From the NCBI RefSeq assembly GCF_004916905.1, contig NZ_SDLV01000010.1, positions 62,001-126,000 on the forward strand: a stretch of DNA of 64,000 nucleotides. Direction: 5' to 3'. The position numbers and the translations under genes were made by a program. The DNA comes from Chryseobacterium candidae (GTDB taxonomy: Bacteria; Bacteroidota; Bacteroidia; Flavobacteriales; Weeksellaceae). The notes beneath the pieces were generated by a model. That model was not told the DNA's origin and searched no databases. It saw only the letters and a list, made by a program, of their open reading frames with translations. Of this stretch, positions 1-8,627 are shown piece by piece (the first letter of the stretch is position 1; every line of letters begins with the position of its first letter).

Positions 1-987
1 TACTTTGTGAATGACGGAAGGGTAAAAGATGAGGTATTCGGGAATTATTTTATGTTTAACCCAGAAACTGCGCAAACCGGACAAGATTACAAAGATGGAA
101 AACTTAGTGTGGATGAGGTTTCCAAAAAGATTATTGAGAATGATGCTTACCGTGGAAGTCTCAATCAGCAGGGAATAGATCTTTTAACGGCATTTACCGG
201 AACACTGGTTAACAAAGACAGACAAACCCAGGATGTCCTTATTTCTTCAATGATCTACAATTTTGTTTATAGCGAAATTGGAAAAAAAGAATATCCAAAT
301 GCTTTTTATTTTAATGGAAAAGTAGAACTTGCGGGTAATATCTTAAGCTTATTTAATAAAAAAGATAATGGCGGAGGTATTGTTACCGGTCCACAAGGAA
401 CTATTTTTGGGCTGCCATACGCACAGTTTGTGAAGTTTGATATTGATACAAGAAAATATTTCAAATTTAATGGTAACCAGACATTGGTGCTGCGCCAGTT
501 TATCGGAGTTGGAATTCCGTATGGAAATTCTGAAGATATGCCTATTATCAAATCTTACTTCAATGGAGGTTCTAACGATATCAGAGCATGGGTAGCCTTT
601 GGAGGATTAGGTCCTGCTGATTCTCAGGTTGATGAGAGAGTTCGTACTTATATGACTGATAATTTAAAGCTTACTACCAATATTGAATATAGAATTCCTT
701 TCAATAAAACCTATGAAGGAGCTTTATTTACGGATATCGGAAATACGTGGAGTCTTCGTAACTATAACGACGGATATGGAGATGAATTTAAATTCGGTAA
801 GTTCTGGAAACAAGTAGGTATCGGAAGTGGATTCGGATTAAGATTAAATATTGCCTACGTAACAGCGAGAATTGACCTTGCGTATAAGATCTATGACCCA
901 AATAAACCTGAAGGCGACCGATGGAGATTCAAATTCATCCAGCCTTTCAAACCTACAGTTAATATAGCGTTCGGGTATCCTTTCTAA
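1..987 (+). CDS. C-terminal part of an Omp85-family (BamA/TamA-like) outer-membrane barrel protein
   Basis: The frame is open from the first base, so this is the 3' part of a gene that begins before the window; the GTG at 7 is internal. About 328 residues are visible. They alternate polar and aromatic residues as beta-barrel strands do, and end in Phe (FGYPF), the usual barrel-export signature. The segment GGSNDIRAW (about visible residues 189-197) sits where Omp85 proteins carry their conserved VRG(F/Y)-type loop motif, in a form common in Bacteroidetes TamL/BamA paralogues. The family inserts or moves proteins or lipids at the outer membrane. The subtype (BamA or lipoprotein TamL) cannot be decided without the POTRA domains upstream. 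The stop overlaps the stop of the convergent next gene. Confidence 0.85.
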   Translation, partial: YFVNDGRVKDEVFGNYFMFNPETAQTGQDYKDGKLSVDEVSKKIIENDAYRGSLNQQGIDLLTAFTGTLVNKDRQTQDVLISSMIYNFVYSEIGKKEYPNAFYFNGKVELAGNILSLFNKKDNGGGIVTGPQGTIFGLPYAQFVKFDIDTRKYFKFNGNQTLVLRQFIGVGIPYGNSEDMPIIKSYFNGGSNDIRAWVAFGGLGPADSQVDERVRTYMTDNLKLTTNIEYRIPFNKTYEGALFTDIGNTWSLRNYNDGYGDEFKFGKFWKQVGIGSGFGLRLNIAYVTARIDLAYKIYDPNKPEGDRWRFKFIQPFKPTVNIAFGYPF

Positions 988-1601
988 TCCGGAGAAACGC
1001 CTAGAATAAAATATACTACAGCAATCACACGGGCGAGGATTTCCCTCGTCTGGTTTCTGTAGAAACTTTCAGGTCTTGTGACATCCTGCGCATCAAATCC
1101 CAAAGCATTCATATCATTATTTCTTGCAAAAAACAATGCTCTCAGGTTGTGATATCCCTGAGATACGATAATGACATTTTTCTTCTTATAAACATCCTTA
1201 CAGCGGAGAATGCTTTTATAGGTGTTAAAGCCCTTCGGATCTTCCACAATAATATCTTCAGGCACTCCTTCCTGATTGATCAGATAGTTTTTCATTGCAC
1301 CCGGTTCATTATACCCCTTACTCTTCTCCCCGCTCACTATAATTTTCCTGATTTTTCCATGATGGTAAAGAAGTGCTGCAGCATCCATCCTTTTGGTGAA
1401 ATAAGGATTGGATTTTCCGGATCTCATTTTCGGAGATGTTCCCAGAACTAATGCAATTTCCCTTGGCGGAATTTTTGAAATTTTGGTATACGTTCTCCCG
1501 TTGGTAAGTCCGAAAACCCACACATTACAGAAGCATATCATCAGAATTCCCAATTCCAGTGATATAAACCCAAGGTTAAATATGTTCCTAATAATTCTCA
1601 A
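984..1601 (-). CDS. YdcF/SanA/ElyC-like DUF218 membrane protein
   Basis: A 205-residue protein with one N-terminal membrane segment (about residues 10-32), followed by a DUF218 domain. Visible family landmarks are EIALVLGTSP, MDAAALLYHHGKIRKIIVSG and VSQGYHNLRALFFAR. SanA/ElyC homologues in Gram-negatives affect envelope barrier function; the biochemical activity is not settled. The start is a TTG at 1601-1599 that overlaps the TGA stop of the upstream reductase gene (TTGA), where an ATGA overlap would be usual, so the two are probably translationally coupled. No better ATG lies before the membrane segment. The gene is convergent with the Omp85 gene, and their stops overlap. Confidence 0.85.
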   Translation of the reverse strand: MRIIRNIFNLGFISLELGILMICFCNVWVFGLTNGRTYTKISKIPPREIALVLGTSPKMRSGKSNPYFTKRMDAAALLYHHGKIRKIIVSGEKSKGYNEPGAMKNYLINQEGVPEDIIVEDPKGFNTYKSILRCKDVYKKKNVIIVSQGYHNLRALFFARNNDMNALGFDAQDVTRPESFYRNQTREILARVIAVVYFILGVSPD

Positions 1602-2722
1602 CTAAGATCAAAGTTAAGCTTTATTTTTTTACTTTTCACAATAGACATACAAGCTAAAATATGTCCCTGCTCTTCCTCTTTTTCCGTAAGATACTCATTT
1701 TCCAGCAATTCCACCTCTCCTTCTTCTAAAGAACATTCACAACTTCCACAGATTCCGGACTTGCAGGAATAAGGAACAGGGAATTTCTGCATCAGAAGCT
1801 GCTGAAGGATTTTATCCTTATTATCAGGGAGCTGAGTTGTATATTTTTTCCCCAGCATGGTAAATTCTACCTCAATATTTTCAATCAGAGGGAATTCTTT
1901 TTCTACAGGATAAATATCATCATTAAATTCTTCAAAAAGCTCAAAATGAATATTCTTTTTCGGAATTCCGTGGTGATAACATGCATTGGCCAATGTCTTG
2001 ATCATTTCACCTTTACCGCATATCAATACTTCATCTACCGCATCCCAGATGGTAGATTCTTCATCTGTATCGTCTAAATGAAGGATCTGATTGATGATAA
2101 GATTCAGTTTCTTTTCATCCAGCCTGCCATAGAAAAACTGGTCTGCTGTTTTTTCCTGTGAGAAAAAGTAAAATATCTGAAGCCTGTCTCCACATGTTCT
2201 GGCAAGATTATCCAGCTGCTCGCGATAGACTAAATCTTCTGAACTTTTATTTCCAAAAAATAAAAACAGACGTGTTCTGGGTTCGTTGTAAAGAATATTT
2301 TTAAAATGACTCAAAATGGGGGTGATCCCAATACCCGCAGCAAAAGCAACAATAGTCCTGAATTCGCTGGGTTTGGATACGATTGTGAATCTCCCTGCAG
2401 GTTCACTCACCCATAGCTCATCACCAGCGTTATAATTTTGAAATAGCTGCGAAGTAGCTCCTTCATTGGAATTGATCTTTATTCCCAAAGATATTTTACC
2501 TTCATAAGGTGCTGAAGTCATTGAATAATCATTAATAACCTCTTTCCCATGTGAATGAAACCGTATACTGACGAACTGGCCTGCTTCAAATCTGAAATTT
2601 TCCTTTAAATTCTCAGGAATATCAAACTCCAGAGAAAAAGTATTTTTGGTCAGCTCTTCCTTTTTCGCTATTTTTAACGGATGAAACTGTATCAGTTTCC
2701 CTTTATAGATTTGTTGTTCCAT
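1598..2722 (-). CDS. PaaE-type ferredoxin-NADP reductase with C-terminal 2Fe-2S domain
   Basis: A 374-residue flavin oxidoreductase. The N-terminal part is the FAD/NAD(P)-binding module (RFEAGQFVSIRF, NDYSMTSAP, AFAAGIGITPILSH). The C-terminal ~85 residues are a plant-type 2Fe-2S ferredoxin with cysteines in CKSGICGSCECSL and a distal ILACMS. This order matches PaaE/HmpX-type reductases that pass electrons from NAD(P)H to an oxygenase or desaturase. No phenylacetate or other oxygenase gene is nearby, so the partner is unknown; a role with fatty-acid or carotenoid oxygenation is only possible. It is first in a two-gene unit with the DUF218 gene. A -7-like box lies just upstream at 2733-2740. 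Confidence 0.85.
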   Translation of the reverse strand: MEQQIYKGKLIQFHPLKIAKKEELTKNTFSLEFDIPENLKENFRFEAGQFVSIRFHSHGKEVINDYSMTSAPYEGKISLGIKINSNEGATSQLFQNYNAGDELWVSEPAGRFTIVSKPSEFRTIVAFAAGIGITPILSHFKNILYNEPRTRLFLFFGNKSSEDLVYREQLDNLARTCGDRLQIFYFFSQEKTADQFFYGRLDEKKLNLIINQILHLDDTDEESTIWDAVDEVLICGKGEMIKTLANACYHHGIPKKNIHFELFEEFNDDIYPVEKEFPLIENIEVEFTMLGKKYTTQLPDNKDKILQQLLMQKFPVPYSCKSGICGSCECSLEEGEVELLENEYLTEKEEEQGHILACMSIVKSKKIKLNFDLS

Positions 2723-2732
2723 AACTTCAATT

Positions 2733-2740
2733 CAAAAATA
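2733..2740 (-). promoter_or_regulatory. -7 promoter element (TATTTTTG) for the reductase gene
   Basis: On the minus strand this reads TATTTTTG, matching the Bacteroidetes TAnnTTTG consensus, 11 bases before the reductase ATG. It lies in the 33-bp gap between the divergent reductase and thioredoxin-like genes. No clear -33 TTG was picked out. Confidence 0.4.
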
Positions 2741-2755
2741 GATAAAAAATAATTT

Positions 2756-3316
2756 ATGAAGAAGATAATTTTTTCCATGTTACTTCTTACTGCACTGTAC
2801 AGCTGTAAAAAAGAAGGTCAGAAAACTGAAAACACTGCAGCTGCAGACTCCCTTTCGGCATCTCAAACTACAGAAAATGAAGAAAGTAGCGTTCTTCCCA
2901 AAGAACTTTCTCCAGAAAATGTAAGCCAGCATTTAGCAAAAAATAATGATACATTATATGTCACCAATTTTTTTGCAACATGGTGCGGCCCTTGCATGAG
3001 AGAGATTCCAAGTTTTAAAAATAAAATGGAGGAGCTGAAGGGAAAACCTGTAAAATTCACTTTTGTAAACCTTGACGAGAAGGCAGAATGGGCTGGTGCT
3101 GTTAAGAATTTTGCCACAGAAAATAAACTGGGAGGAAATATTATCTTACTGGACGGACAAAAACTGGATCAAAACTTTTTCCATAACAATTTCAAACAGT
3201 GGGACGGAGGTTCTATTCCTTTTACTTTCATGAGAAAAGGTGATAAAACCGATGAATATCTGGGAATGATGACGGAAGATGTATTGAATTCAAAAATTGA
3301 TTCTTTCTTAAAATAA
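2756..3316 (+). CDS. TlpA-like thioredoxin-fold lipoprotein
   Basis: A 186-residue protein with a lipoprotein signal peptide (LLLTALYSC, lipidated Cys about residue 17), a low-complexity Ser/Thr/Glu linker, then a thioredoxin fold with the redox motif WCGPC (about residues 76-80). TlpA/ResA-type proteins are periplasmic membrane-anchored disulfide reductants used in cytochrome c maturation or for repairing extracytoplasmic thiols. The substrate cannot be read from the sequence. It is divergent from the reductase gene and 24 bp upstream of the FecCD permease in the same direction, so those two may be co-transcribed. Confidence 0.88.
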   Translation: MKKIIFSMLLLTALYSCKKEGQKTENTAAADSLSASQTTENEESSVLPKELSPENVSQHLAKNNDTLYVTNFFATWCGPCMREIPSFKNKMEELKGKPVKFTFVNLDEKAEWAGAVKNFATENKLGGNIILLDGQKLDQNFFHNNFKQWDGGSIPFTFMRKGDKTDEYLGMMTEDVLNSKIDSFLK

Positions 3317-3340
3317 AATAGGCCGAACTCTTTCTGAATC

Positions 3341-4312
3341 ATGTCAAAAAAGTTTAAAATCCTGTGTTTATTATTTGTGATTGCTATTATTATAAGTGCT
3401 GTCATTAATCTGAACACAGGATTTTTAAGTTTAAGCCTCCAGGATTTTTTTCAGGACTCTGCTCATAGTCAAATCGCCGAGATCCGTATCAACCGTGTTC
3501 TGGTGATGATGCTGGCTGGAATTTCAATTCCCACTTCTGGTTTCCTGATGCAGGAATATTTCCAAAACCCGCTGGCAGGCCCTGATATACTGGGAATAAC
3601 GTCGGTTGCCAGTTTGTCAGTTGCCTTTTACATCTTCTTTTCTCATGATATTTTCCTTCCTGAATTTTTACAGAATAGTTTCCTCAGCTTAGCAGCTATT
3701 GGAGGAAGTTTACTGTTAATGTTGATACTGCTCTCCATGTCCAATAGGTTTCAGGATAAGTCCTATCTTATTATTTTCGGATTTCTGATATCTGCTTTTG
3801 CTGGTGCCATTGTATCACTGCTTCAGTTTTATGCAGAGAACCAAAGTCTGAAAAACTATATTTTATGGTCTTTCGGAGCTAATAATATGGTAACGAGAAA
3901 CCAGATTTATGTCCTTTTTATTTTAGTTTCAATCGGTATGTTGATCTGTTTCAGAGCGATAAAGCCACTCATTGGTAATTCACTTGGTAATTCCTATGCA
4001 CAAAGTTTGGGAGTAAATTTGAAACAGTTGAAACTTTTAATAATAGCAGCATCGTCTATCCTATCCGCTTCTGTTACGTCATTTTTAGGCCCCATTCTCT
4101 TTATCGGAATTATTGTTCCTCACTTCTGCAGACTCGTTTATAATCCATCAAAATTATGGCAGCAATGGGTTCTTAATATGTTTCTGGGAATGCTGATCAT
4201 GCTATTCTTCTCAGTTATTGCAGAAAAAACGCAGATCCCTTTGAATGTGATAAGTTCTGTATTCGGTATTCCTGTCATTCTGATGATGCTGTTGAAGCAG
4301 AATAAAGTGTGA
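3341..4312 (+). CDS. FecCD-family iron/siderophore/cobalamin ABC permease
   Basis: A 323-residue, highly hydrophobic protein with about nine to ten membrane segments. The family signatures are present: an early RINRVLVMMLAG (equivalent to the R-x-PR-x3-A-x2-x-G motif), then MQEYFQNPLAGPDILGI, and a late FLGPILFIGIIVPHFCRL. These are typical of FecCD/BtuC permeases that import ferric siderophores, haem or B12. The ATPase gene starts 245 bp further on in the same direction. No periplasmic binding protein is seen, so it must be encoded elsewhere. Confidence 0.9.
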   Translation: MSKKFKILCLLFVIAIIISAVINLNTGFLSLSLQDFFQDSAHSQIAEIRINRVLVMMLAGISIPTSGFLMQEYFQNPLAGPDILGITSVASLSVAFYIFFSHDIFLPEFLQNSFLSLAAIGGSLLLMLILLSMSNRFQDKSYLIIFGFLISAFAGAIVSLLQFYAENQSLKNYILWSFGANNMVTRNQIYVLFILVSIGMLICFRAIKPLIGNSLGNSYAQSLGVNLKQLKLLIIAASSILSASVTSFLGPILFIGIIVPHFCRLVYNPSKLWQQWVLNMFLGMLIMLFFSVIAEKTQIPLNVISSVFGIPVILMMLLKQNKV

Positions 4313-4438
4313 TCGTGATATACACAAACCGGACAACCAGTTTCAAAATTAATACGGGGTCAGGAAAATAACCCATAGAATTTTGAGAATAATTTTATAA
4401 CTTACTTCAGTGGATAAAAAAGGAAATCAATCATACTG

Positions 4439-4490
4439 TGTCATTCCGAAGGAATCTAAATTACTTTGTCGAGATGCTTTCAGCATGAAA
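4439..4490 (+). repeat. Dispersed intergenic repeat (TCATTCCGAAGGAATCT type)
   Basis: The core TCATTCCGAAGGAATCT contains the perfect palindrome ATTCCGAAGGAAT-like hairpin and is followed by TTTGTCGAGATGCTTTCAGCATG. I recognise this type of sequence as a frequent intergenic repeat in Flavobacteriia. It sits between the permease and its ATPase gene and may explain the unusually wide gap. Confidence 0.5.
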
Positions 4491-4557
4491 AAACAAAACT
4501 GAAGCAGAGAGATAACAAATCATAAAATCCACAGAAATCAATAAAGAAGAATCAAAC

Positions 4558-5481
4558 ATGTATCTACAGATCAAACAATCAGATATCGGCTACAAAACAA
4601 CTTTAATTTCCAATGCTAATGCAGATTTAAAGCTTGGTGATGTGTGCCTGCTGGTTGGTAATAACGGTGTAGGAAAAACAACATTAATCAAATCTATTCT
4701 GCATCAAATGCCTTTACTGAATGGAGAGATTGCTATTAATGGAAAAAATATAAAAAATCTTTCTGTAAAAGAAATTGCAGAGAATGTTGCTATTGTCTTT
4801 TCCAAATCTGTTATTCCACAGCATTATACAGTTGAGGATCTTATTTCTCTGGGAAAATACATCTACTACCCTTTCTATTTTGAACTGAAAAAAGAAGACC
4901 GCGAAGAGGTGGCTCATATTATTGAAGAACTGAATTTGAATCAGTACAGATATACTCTTTTGAAAAACCTCTCTGACGGAAATCTTCAAAAAGCATTTAT
5001 CGGACGGGCTATCACCCAGAATTCCCCTATTATTATTCTGGATGAACCGACTACCCATCTGGATGAAAAAAATAAAATTATTATTCTTAAAACTTTAAGA
5101 AAGCTTGCTAAGGAACAGAACAAACTTATTCTGTTTTCTTCCCACGACTGGAGACTCGCCAAAGAATTCGCAGACAAAATATGGTATGTAAAAGAAAATC
5201 ATCTGTATTCAGGGATTGTGGAGGACATTTTGCTGCAGCACGATGAACTTACTAATGCTTCGTTATTTCAAATCAATGAGACTTTTATTCCACCTTTAAT
5301 CTCAGCACCGCAGTTTCACAAGGAAATGCTGTATTCTCTGCTTCAAAAAAACTTCCCAAAAGATCTGTCTGACCTCAATTTCGAATTTCAGCACCCATTT
5401 TGGGTAATTGCTAAGGATTCTATGACTTACCAATGTGAATCTTTTGAAGAAATTATCAATTTAGTCAAAAACATTCATTAA
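4558..5481 (+). CDS. FepC/FecE-like ABC transporter ATPase
   Basis: A 307-residue ABC ATPase. Walker A is VGNNGVGKTTLIK (about residues 35-47), the signature loop is the variant LSDGNLQKAFIGRA (D in place of the usual LSGG), and Walker B with D-loop is IIILDEPTTHLDE, followed by the switch His in SSHDW. The order, length and neighbour fit the energising subunit of a FecCD importer for iron chelates or cobalamin. A ~70-residue C-terminal tail beyond the nucleotide-binding domain is not assigned. The gap to the permease holds a dispersed repeat. Confidence 0.87.
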   Translation: MYLQIKQSDIGYKTTLISNANADLKLGDVCLLVGNNGVGKTTLIKSILHQMPLLNGEIAINGKNIKNLSVKEIAENVAIVFSKSVIPQHYTVEDLISLGKYIYYPFYFELKKEDREEVAHIIEELNLNQYRYTLLKNLSDGNLQKAFIGRAITQNSPIIILDEPTTHLDEKNKIIILKTLRKLAKEQNKLILFSSHDWRLAKEFADKIWYVKENHLYSGIVEDILLQHDELTNASLFQINETFIPPLISAPQFHKEMLYSLLQKNFPKDLSDLNFEFQHPFWVIAKDSMTYQCESFEEIINLVKNIH

Positions 5482-5507
5482 TACTTGATTTTCTTTGATT
5501 TATCTAC

Positions 5508-5527
5508 ATACTATGCATGCATAGTAT
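5508..5527. promoter_or_regulatory. Operator candidate O1: perfect 20-bp palindrome around ATGCAT
   Basis: The arms are ATACTATGCA and its exact reverse complement. The inner TATGCATGCATA is identical to that of the second palindrome at 5584-5617, and the two centres are 83 bp apart. It lies directly upstream of a MarR-family gene, so autoregulation by that protein is the simplest reading. Confidence 0.7.
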
Positions 5528-5583
5528 TATGCTAATCATACAATTTAATTCGCTTATTTACAGTCTATTAACAAAATTTAACG

Positions 5584-5617
5584 TTAATAAATATTATGCA
5601 TGCATAATATTTATTAA
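5584..5617. promoter_or_regulatory. Operator candidate O2: perfect 34-bp palindrome overlapping the fad operon promoter
   Basis: The arms are 17 bases each (TTAATAAATATTATGCA and its exact reverse complement), with no loop. The right end overlaps the TAnnTTTG box at 5615-5622. A repressor bound here would cover the promoter. The core equals that of O1. Confidence 0.75.
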
Positions 5618-5622
5618 ATTTG
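5615..5622 (+). promoter_or_regulatory. -7 promoter element (TAAATTTG) of the MarR-fad operon
   Basis: It matches TAnnTTTG and sits 21 bases before the ATG at 5644. Transcription would then begin near 5628, which rules out the TTG at 5620 as a start codon. No clear -33 TTG is visible inside the palindrome. Confidence 0.55.
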
Positions 5623-5646
5623 GGTAAAACCATTGGCGCAAAAATG

Positions 5647-6099
5647 ATGGATCATAATAAGGAAAAAATAGAAAACGTAGATTTAATTTTAAAGCAGACC
5701 TGGCTGGCTGTTTCTAAAATGTACACAGAATTAGCTCAGGAACATGATTCCACGGCGGTACAGGCACTCACTCTTCTTAAAATAGATCCCAAAGAAGGAA
5801 CGCGAAGTACCAATCTTGGACCGAAGATGGCTATTGAACCCACTTCATTAACGAGAATCATTAAACTTCTTGAGGATAACGGATACATCTATAAGGAAAA
5901 GACCACCACTGATAAAAGAGAGGTTATCATCAAACTTACAGACAAAGGATTAAACTCCAGAAATATGTCTAAAGAGGTGGTGGTGAATTTCAACAAGAAG
6001 GTTATGGAAAAAATTTCTCCGGAAAAACTGGAGGCTTTCAAGGATGTAATGGGGGAAATCATGAAAATAGCCAACGAATTATTAAATAACAGAAAATAA
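5647..6099 (+). CDS. MarR-family repressor of the beta-oxidation operon
   Basis: A 150-residue winged-helix protein: a helical dimerisation start (QTWLAVSKMYTELAQ), a helix-turn-helix with LGPKMAIEPTSLTRIIKLLE, and the MarR wing signature DKREVIIKLTDKGL. Two adjacent ATGs exist at 5644 and 5647; I chose the second, and the first adds one Met. A TTG start at 5620 would fall in the promoter. It is the first gene of an operon with beta-oxidation enzymes, 53 bp before the next gene, and two matching palindromes precede it. The likely role is acyl-CoA- or fatty-acid-responsive repression; the ligand is inferred from context only. Confidence 0.85.
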   Translation: MDHNKEKIENVDLILKQTWLAVSKMYTELAQEHDSTAVQALTLLKIDPKEGTRSTNLGPKMAIEPTSLTRIIKLLEDNGYIYKEKTTTDKREVIIKLTDKGLNSRNMSKEVVVNFNKKVMEKISPEKLEAFKDVMGEIMKIANELLNNRK

Positions 6100-6152
6100 A
6101 TTTTGATGAAGCCTTCGGGTTCATATCATCTTATACAAATAAAAATTTACAT

Positions 6153-8546
6153 ATGAAAAGAAGAATCAAACATGTAACGGTTCTTGGTTCAGGAATTATG
6201 GGAAGCGGTATCGCTGCTCACTTCGCCAATATCGGCGTTGAAGTATCACTTTTGGATATTGTTCCTTTTGAACTTACTGAAGCTGAACAGAAAAAAGGTT
6301 TGACCAAAGATGACAAGGGAGTAAGAAACAGAATTGCTTCCGAAAACTTTGAAAAACTGAAAAAAGCAAGTCCTGCACTTCTTTATTCACCTAAGTTTGC
6401 AGACAGAATTACAATCGGAAACTTCGATGATGATTTGCCGAAAATAAAAAACACAGACTGGATCATTGAAGTAGTCGTGGAAAGACTTGATATCAAGAAG
6501 TCTGTATACGAAAAGATTGAACAGTTCAGAAAACCTGGAACATTAATTTCTTCCAATACATCCGGTATTCCTATTCATTTCCTTACAGAAGGAAGAAGCG
6601 AAGATTTCAAAAAATACTTTGCCGGAACGCACTTCTTCAACCCTGTAAGATACCTTCCTCTTTTAGAGATTATCCCAACTAATGATACAGATCCTGAGAT
6701 CATTGATTTCTATATGAATTACGGAGCGAAATTCTTAGGCAAAACTACTGTTTTAGCTAAAGACACTCCAGCTTTCATCGCCAACAGAATCGGTGTATTC
6801 TCCATGATGGATCTTCTTCATAATGTACAAAAATTAGGACTTACCGTTTCTGATGTTGATAAATTAACAGGTCCTGTCATCGGACGTCCGAAATCGGCTA
6901 CGTTCAGAACAGCGGATGTTGTGGGTCTTGATACTTTGGTAATGGTAGCCAACGGCGTTCGCCAGAGCGGTGCGGAAGCCAATGATTTCAATGATGTATT
7001 TGCCCTTCCTCCTTATATCCAGAAAATGATGGATAATAAATGGTTAGGTTCAAAAACAGAACAAGGTTTCTATAAAAAAGTGAAAAATGCAGAAGGAAAA
7101 TCTGAAATTCATGGATTAAACCTTGACACTTTAGAGTATGAACTTCAAGGAAAATCGTCATTCCCGACATTAGAATTAACCAAATCCATTGATAAGCCAA
7201 TCGACAGATTCAAAGTATTAATCGGAGGTAAAGACAAAGCAGGTGAATTGTACAGAAAGTCTTTAGGAGCATTATTCGCTTACGTTTCACACAAAGTCCC
7301 TGAAATCTCTGACGAAGTTTATAAAATTGACGATGCCATGAGAGCCGGTTTCGGATGGGAAAACGGTCCATTTGAAATCTGGGATGCTGTAGGTGTTCAG
7401 AAAGGTATTGAACTGGCAAAAGATGCAGGATACGAAGTTTCTGAATGGGTGAAAAATGTAGAAACTTTCTATAAAGTGAATGACGAAGGACAAAGCATTT
7501 ACGTTGATAAAAATTCAGGAGAATACAACAAAATTCCTGGTCAGGATGCATTTATCATCTTAGATAATATCAGAAAAAATAAAACACTTTGGAGCAATTC
7601 AGGTGCTGCAATTGAAGATTTGGGAGATGGTATCATCAACTTTGAGATCCGTTCAAAAATGAACTCTCTTGGAGGCGAAGTTCTTGACGGATTAAACAGA
7701 GCCATTGATTTAGCTGAAAAAGAATATGACGGATTGGTTGTAGGAAACCAGGGAACTAATTTCTCTGTAGGTGCAAACCTTGCTATGATCCTTATGATGG
7801 CTATCGAGCAGGATTGGGATGATCTGAATATGGCGATCGCTTACTTCCAGAAATCAATGATGAGAGTACGCTACTCTTCTATTCCTGTAGTAGTTGCTCC
7901 TCACGGAATGACTTTAGGTGGAGGATGCGAAATGACAATGCATGCAGACCGGGTGGTTGCAGCCGCAGAAACGTATATCGGACTTGTAGAAACCGGAGTG
8001 GGAGTAATTCCTGGTGGTGGTGGTACTAAAGAATTGACTTTGAGAACTTCCAGAGAATTCCACAACGATGACGTGAAGAATAACAGACTTCGTGATGCCT
8101 TCATGAACATCGCCATGGGTAAAGTAGCTACTTCCGCTTATGAAGCTTACGATATGGGAATCCTTGAAAAAGGGAAAGACATCGTTTCTGTAAGCAAAAA
8201 CAGACAGATTGCTGAAGCTAAAAAAGTAGCAAAATTATTAGCTGAGCAAGGTTATACCCAACCTATAGAGCAAAAAGTAAAAGTTCTTGGTAAAGATGCA
8301 TTAGGAATGTTCTACGTAGGAACAGACCAGATGCTAACCGGAAACTTCATCTCTGCACACGATAAGAAAATTGCGGATAAACTGGCCAACGTAATGGTAG
8401 GCGGAAACCTTTCCGAGCCAACTGTGGTAACAGAACAATATCTGTTGAACCTTGAAAGAGAAACTTTCCTTCAGCTTTGTGGGGAAAGAAAAACTTTAGA
8501 GAGAATTCAGTATATGTTGCAAAATGGGAAACCTTTGAGAAACTAA
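6153..8546 (+). CDS. Fused 3-hydroxyacyl-CoA dehydrogenase/enoyl-CoA hydratase (FadB-like)
   Basis: A 797-residue bifunctional beta-oxidation enzyme. The NAD-binding Rossmann domain comes first (GSGIMGSGIAAHFANIG), then 3-hydroxyacyl-CoA dehydrogenase (AGTHFFNPVRYLPLLEIIP). The crotonase domain is at the C-terminal side (about residues 520-700), with GGGCEMTMHADR and GLVETGVGVIPGGGG carrying the two expected catalytic Glu. This order is the reverse of E. coli FadB and is the common Bacteroidetes arrangement. It hydrates enoyl-CoA and oxidises the 3-hydroxyacyl-CoA; the thiolase downstream completes the cycle. A RAYT/REP insertion separates it from that thiolase. Confidence 0.95.
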   Translation: MKRRIKHVTVLGSGIMGSGIAAHFANIGVEVSLLDIVPFELTEAEQKKGLTKDDKGVRNRIASENFEKLKKASPALLYSPKFADRITIGNFDDDLPKIKNTDWIIEVVVERLDIKKSVYEKIEQFRKPGTLISSNTSGIPIHFLTEGRSEDFKKYFAGTHFFNPVRYLPLLEIIPTNDTDPEIIDFYMNYGAKFLGKTTVLAKDTPAFIANRIGVFSMMDLLHNVQKLGLTVSDVDKLTGPVIGRPKSATFRTADVVGLDTLVMVANGVRQSGAEANDFNDVFALPPYIQKMMDNKWLGSKTEQGFYKKVKNAEGKSEIHGLNLDTLEYELQGKSSFPTLELTKSIDKPIDRFKVLIGGKDKAGELYRKSLGALFAYVSHKVPEISDEVYKIDDAMRAGFGWENGPFEIWDAVGVQKGIELAKDAGYEVSEWVKNVETFYKVNDEGQSIYVDKNSGEYNKIPGQDAFIILDNIRKNKTLWSNSGAAIEDLGDGIINFEIRSKMNSLGGEVLDGLNRAIDLAEKEYDGLVVGNQGTNFSVGANLAMILMMAIEQDWDDLNMAIAYFQKSMMRVRYSSIPVVVAPHGMTLGGGCEMTMHADRVVAAAETYIGLVETGVGVIPGGGGTKELTLRTSREFHNDDVKNNRLRDAFMNIAMGKVATSAYEAYDMGILEKGKDIVSVSKNRQIAEAKKVAKLLAEQGYTQPIEQKVKVLGKDALGMFYVGTDQMLTGNFISAHDKKIADKLANVMVGGNLSEPTVVTEQYLLNLERETFLQLCGERKTLERIQYMLQNGKPLRN

Positions 8547-8548
8547 CG

Positions 8549-8626
8549 GGAAGCTCCGTAGGAGCGAACTGTTAATAGCATGAATAATTTAAAATTGGAA
8601 AGCCTCGTAGAGGCGACCTGTTAATG
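8549..8626 (+). repeat. Two REP units in direct orientation upstream of the RAYT gene
   Basis: Unit A has the stem GCTCC-GTA-GGAGC at 8553-8565 and the tail GAACTGTTAATAG. Unit B has GCCTC-GTA-GAGGC at 8602-8614 and the tail GACCTGTTAATG. The conserved tail G(A/C)CTGTTAAT next to a GC-rich hairpin is the REP architecture. Unit B's tail abuts the RAYT start codon. Confidence 0.85.
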
Positions 8627-8627
8627 T

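Noticed and set aside
5620..5643. TTG start extending the fad MarR protein by eight residues
   Set aside because: The TTG is inside the -7 box TAAATTTG and next to the 34-bp operator, so it is upstream of the transcript start.
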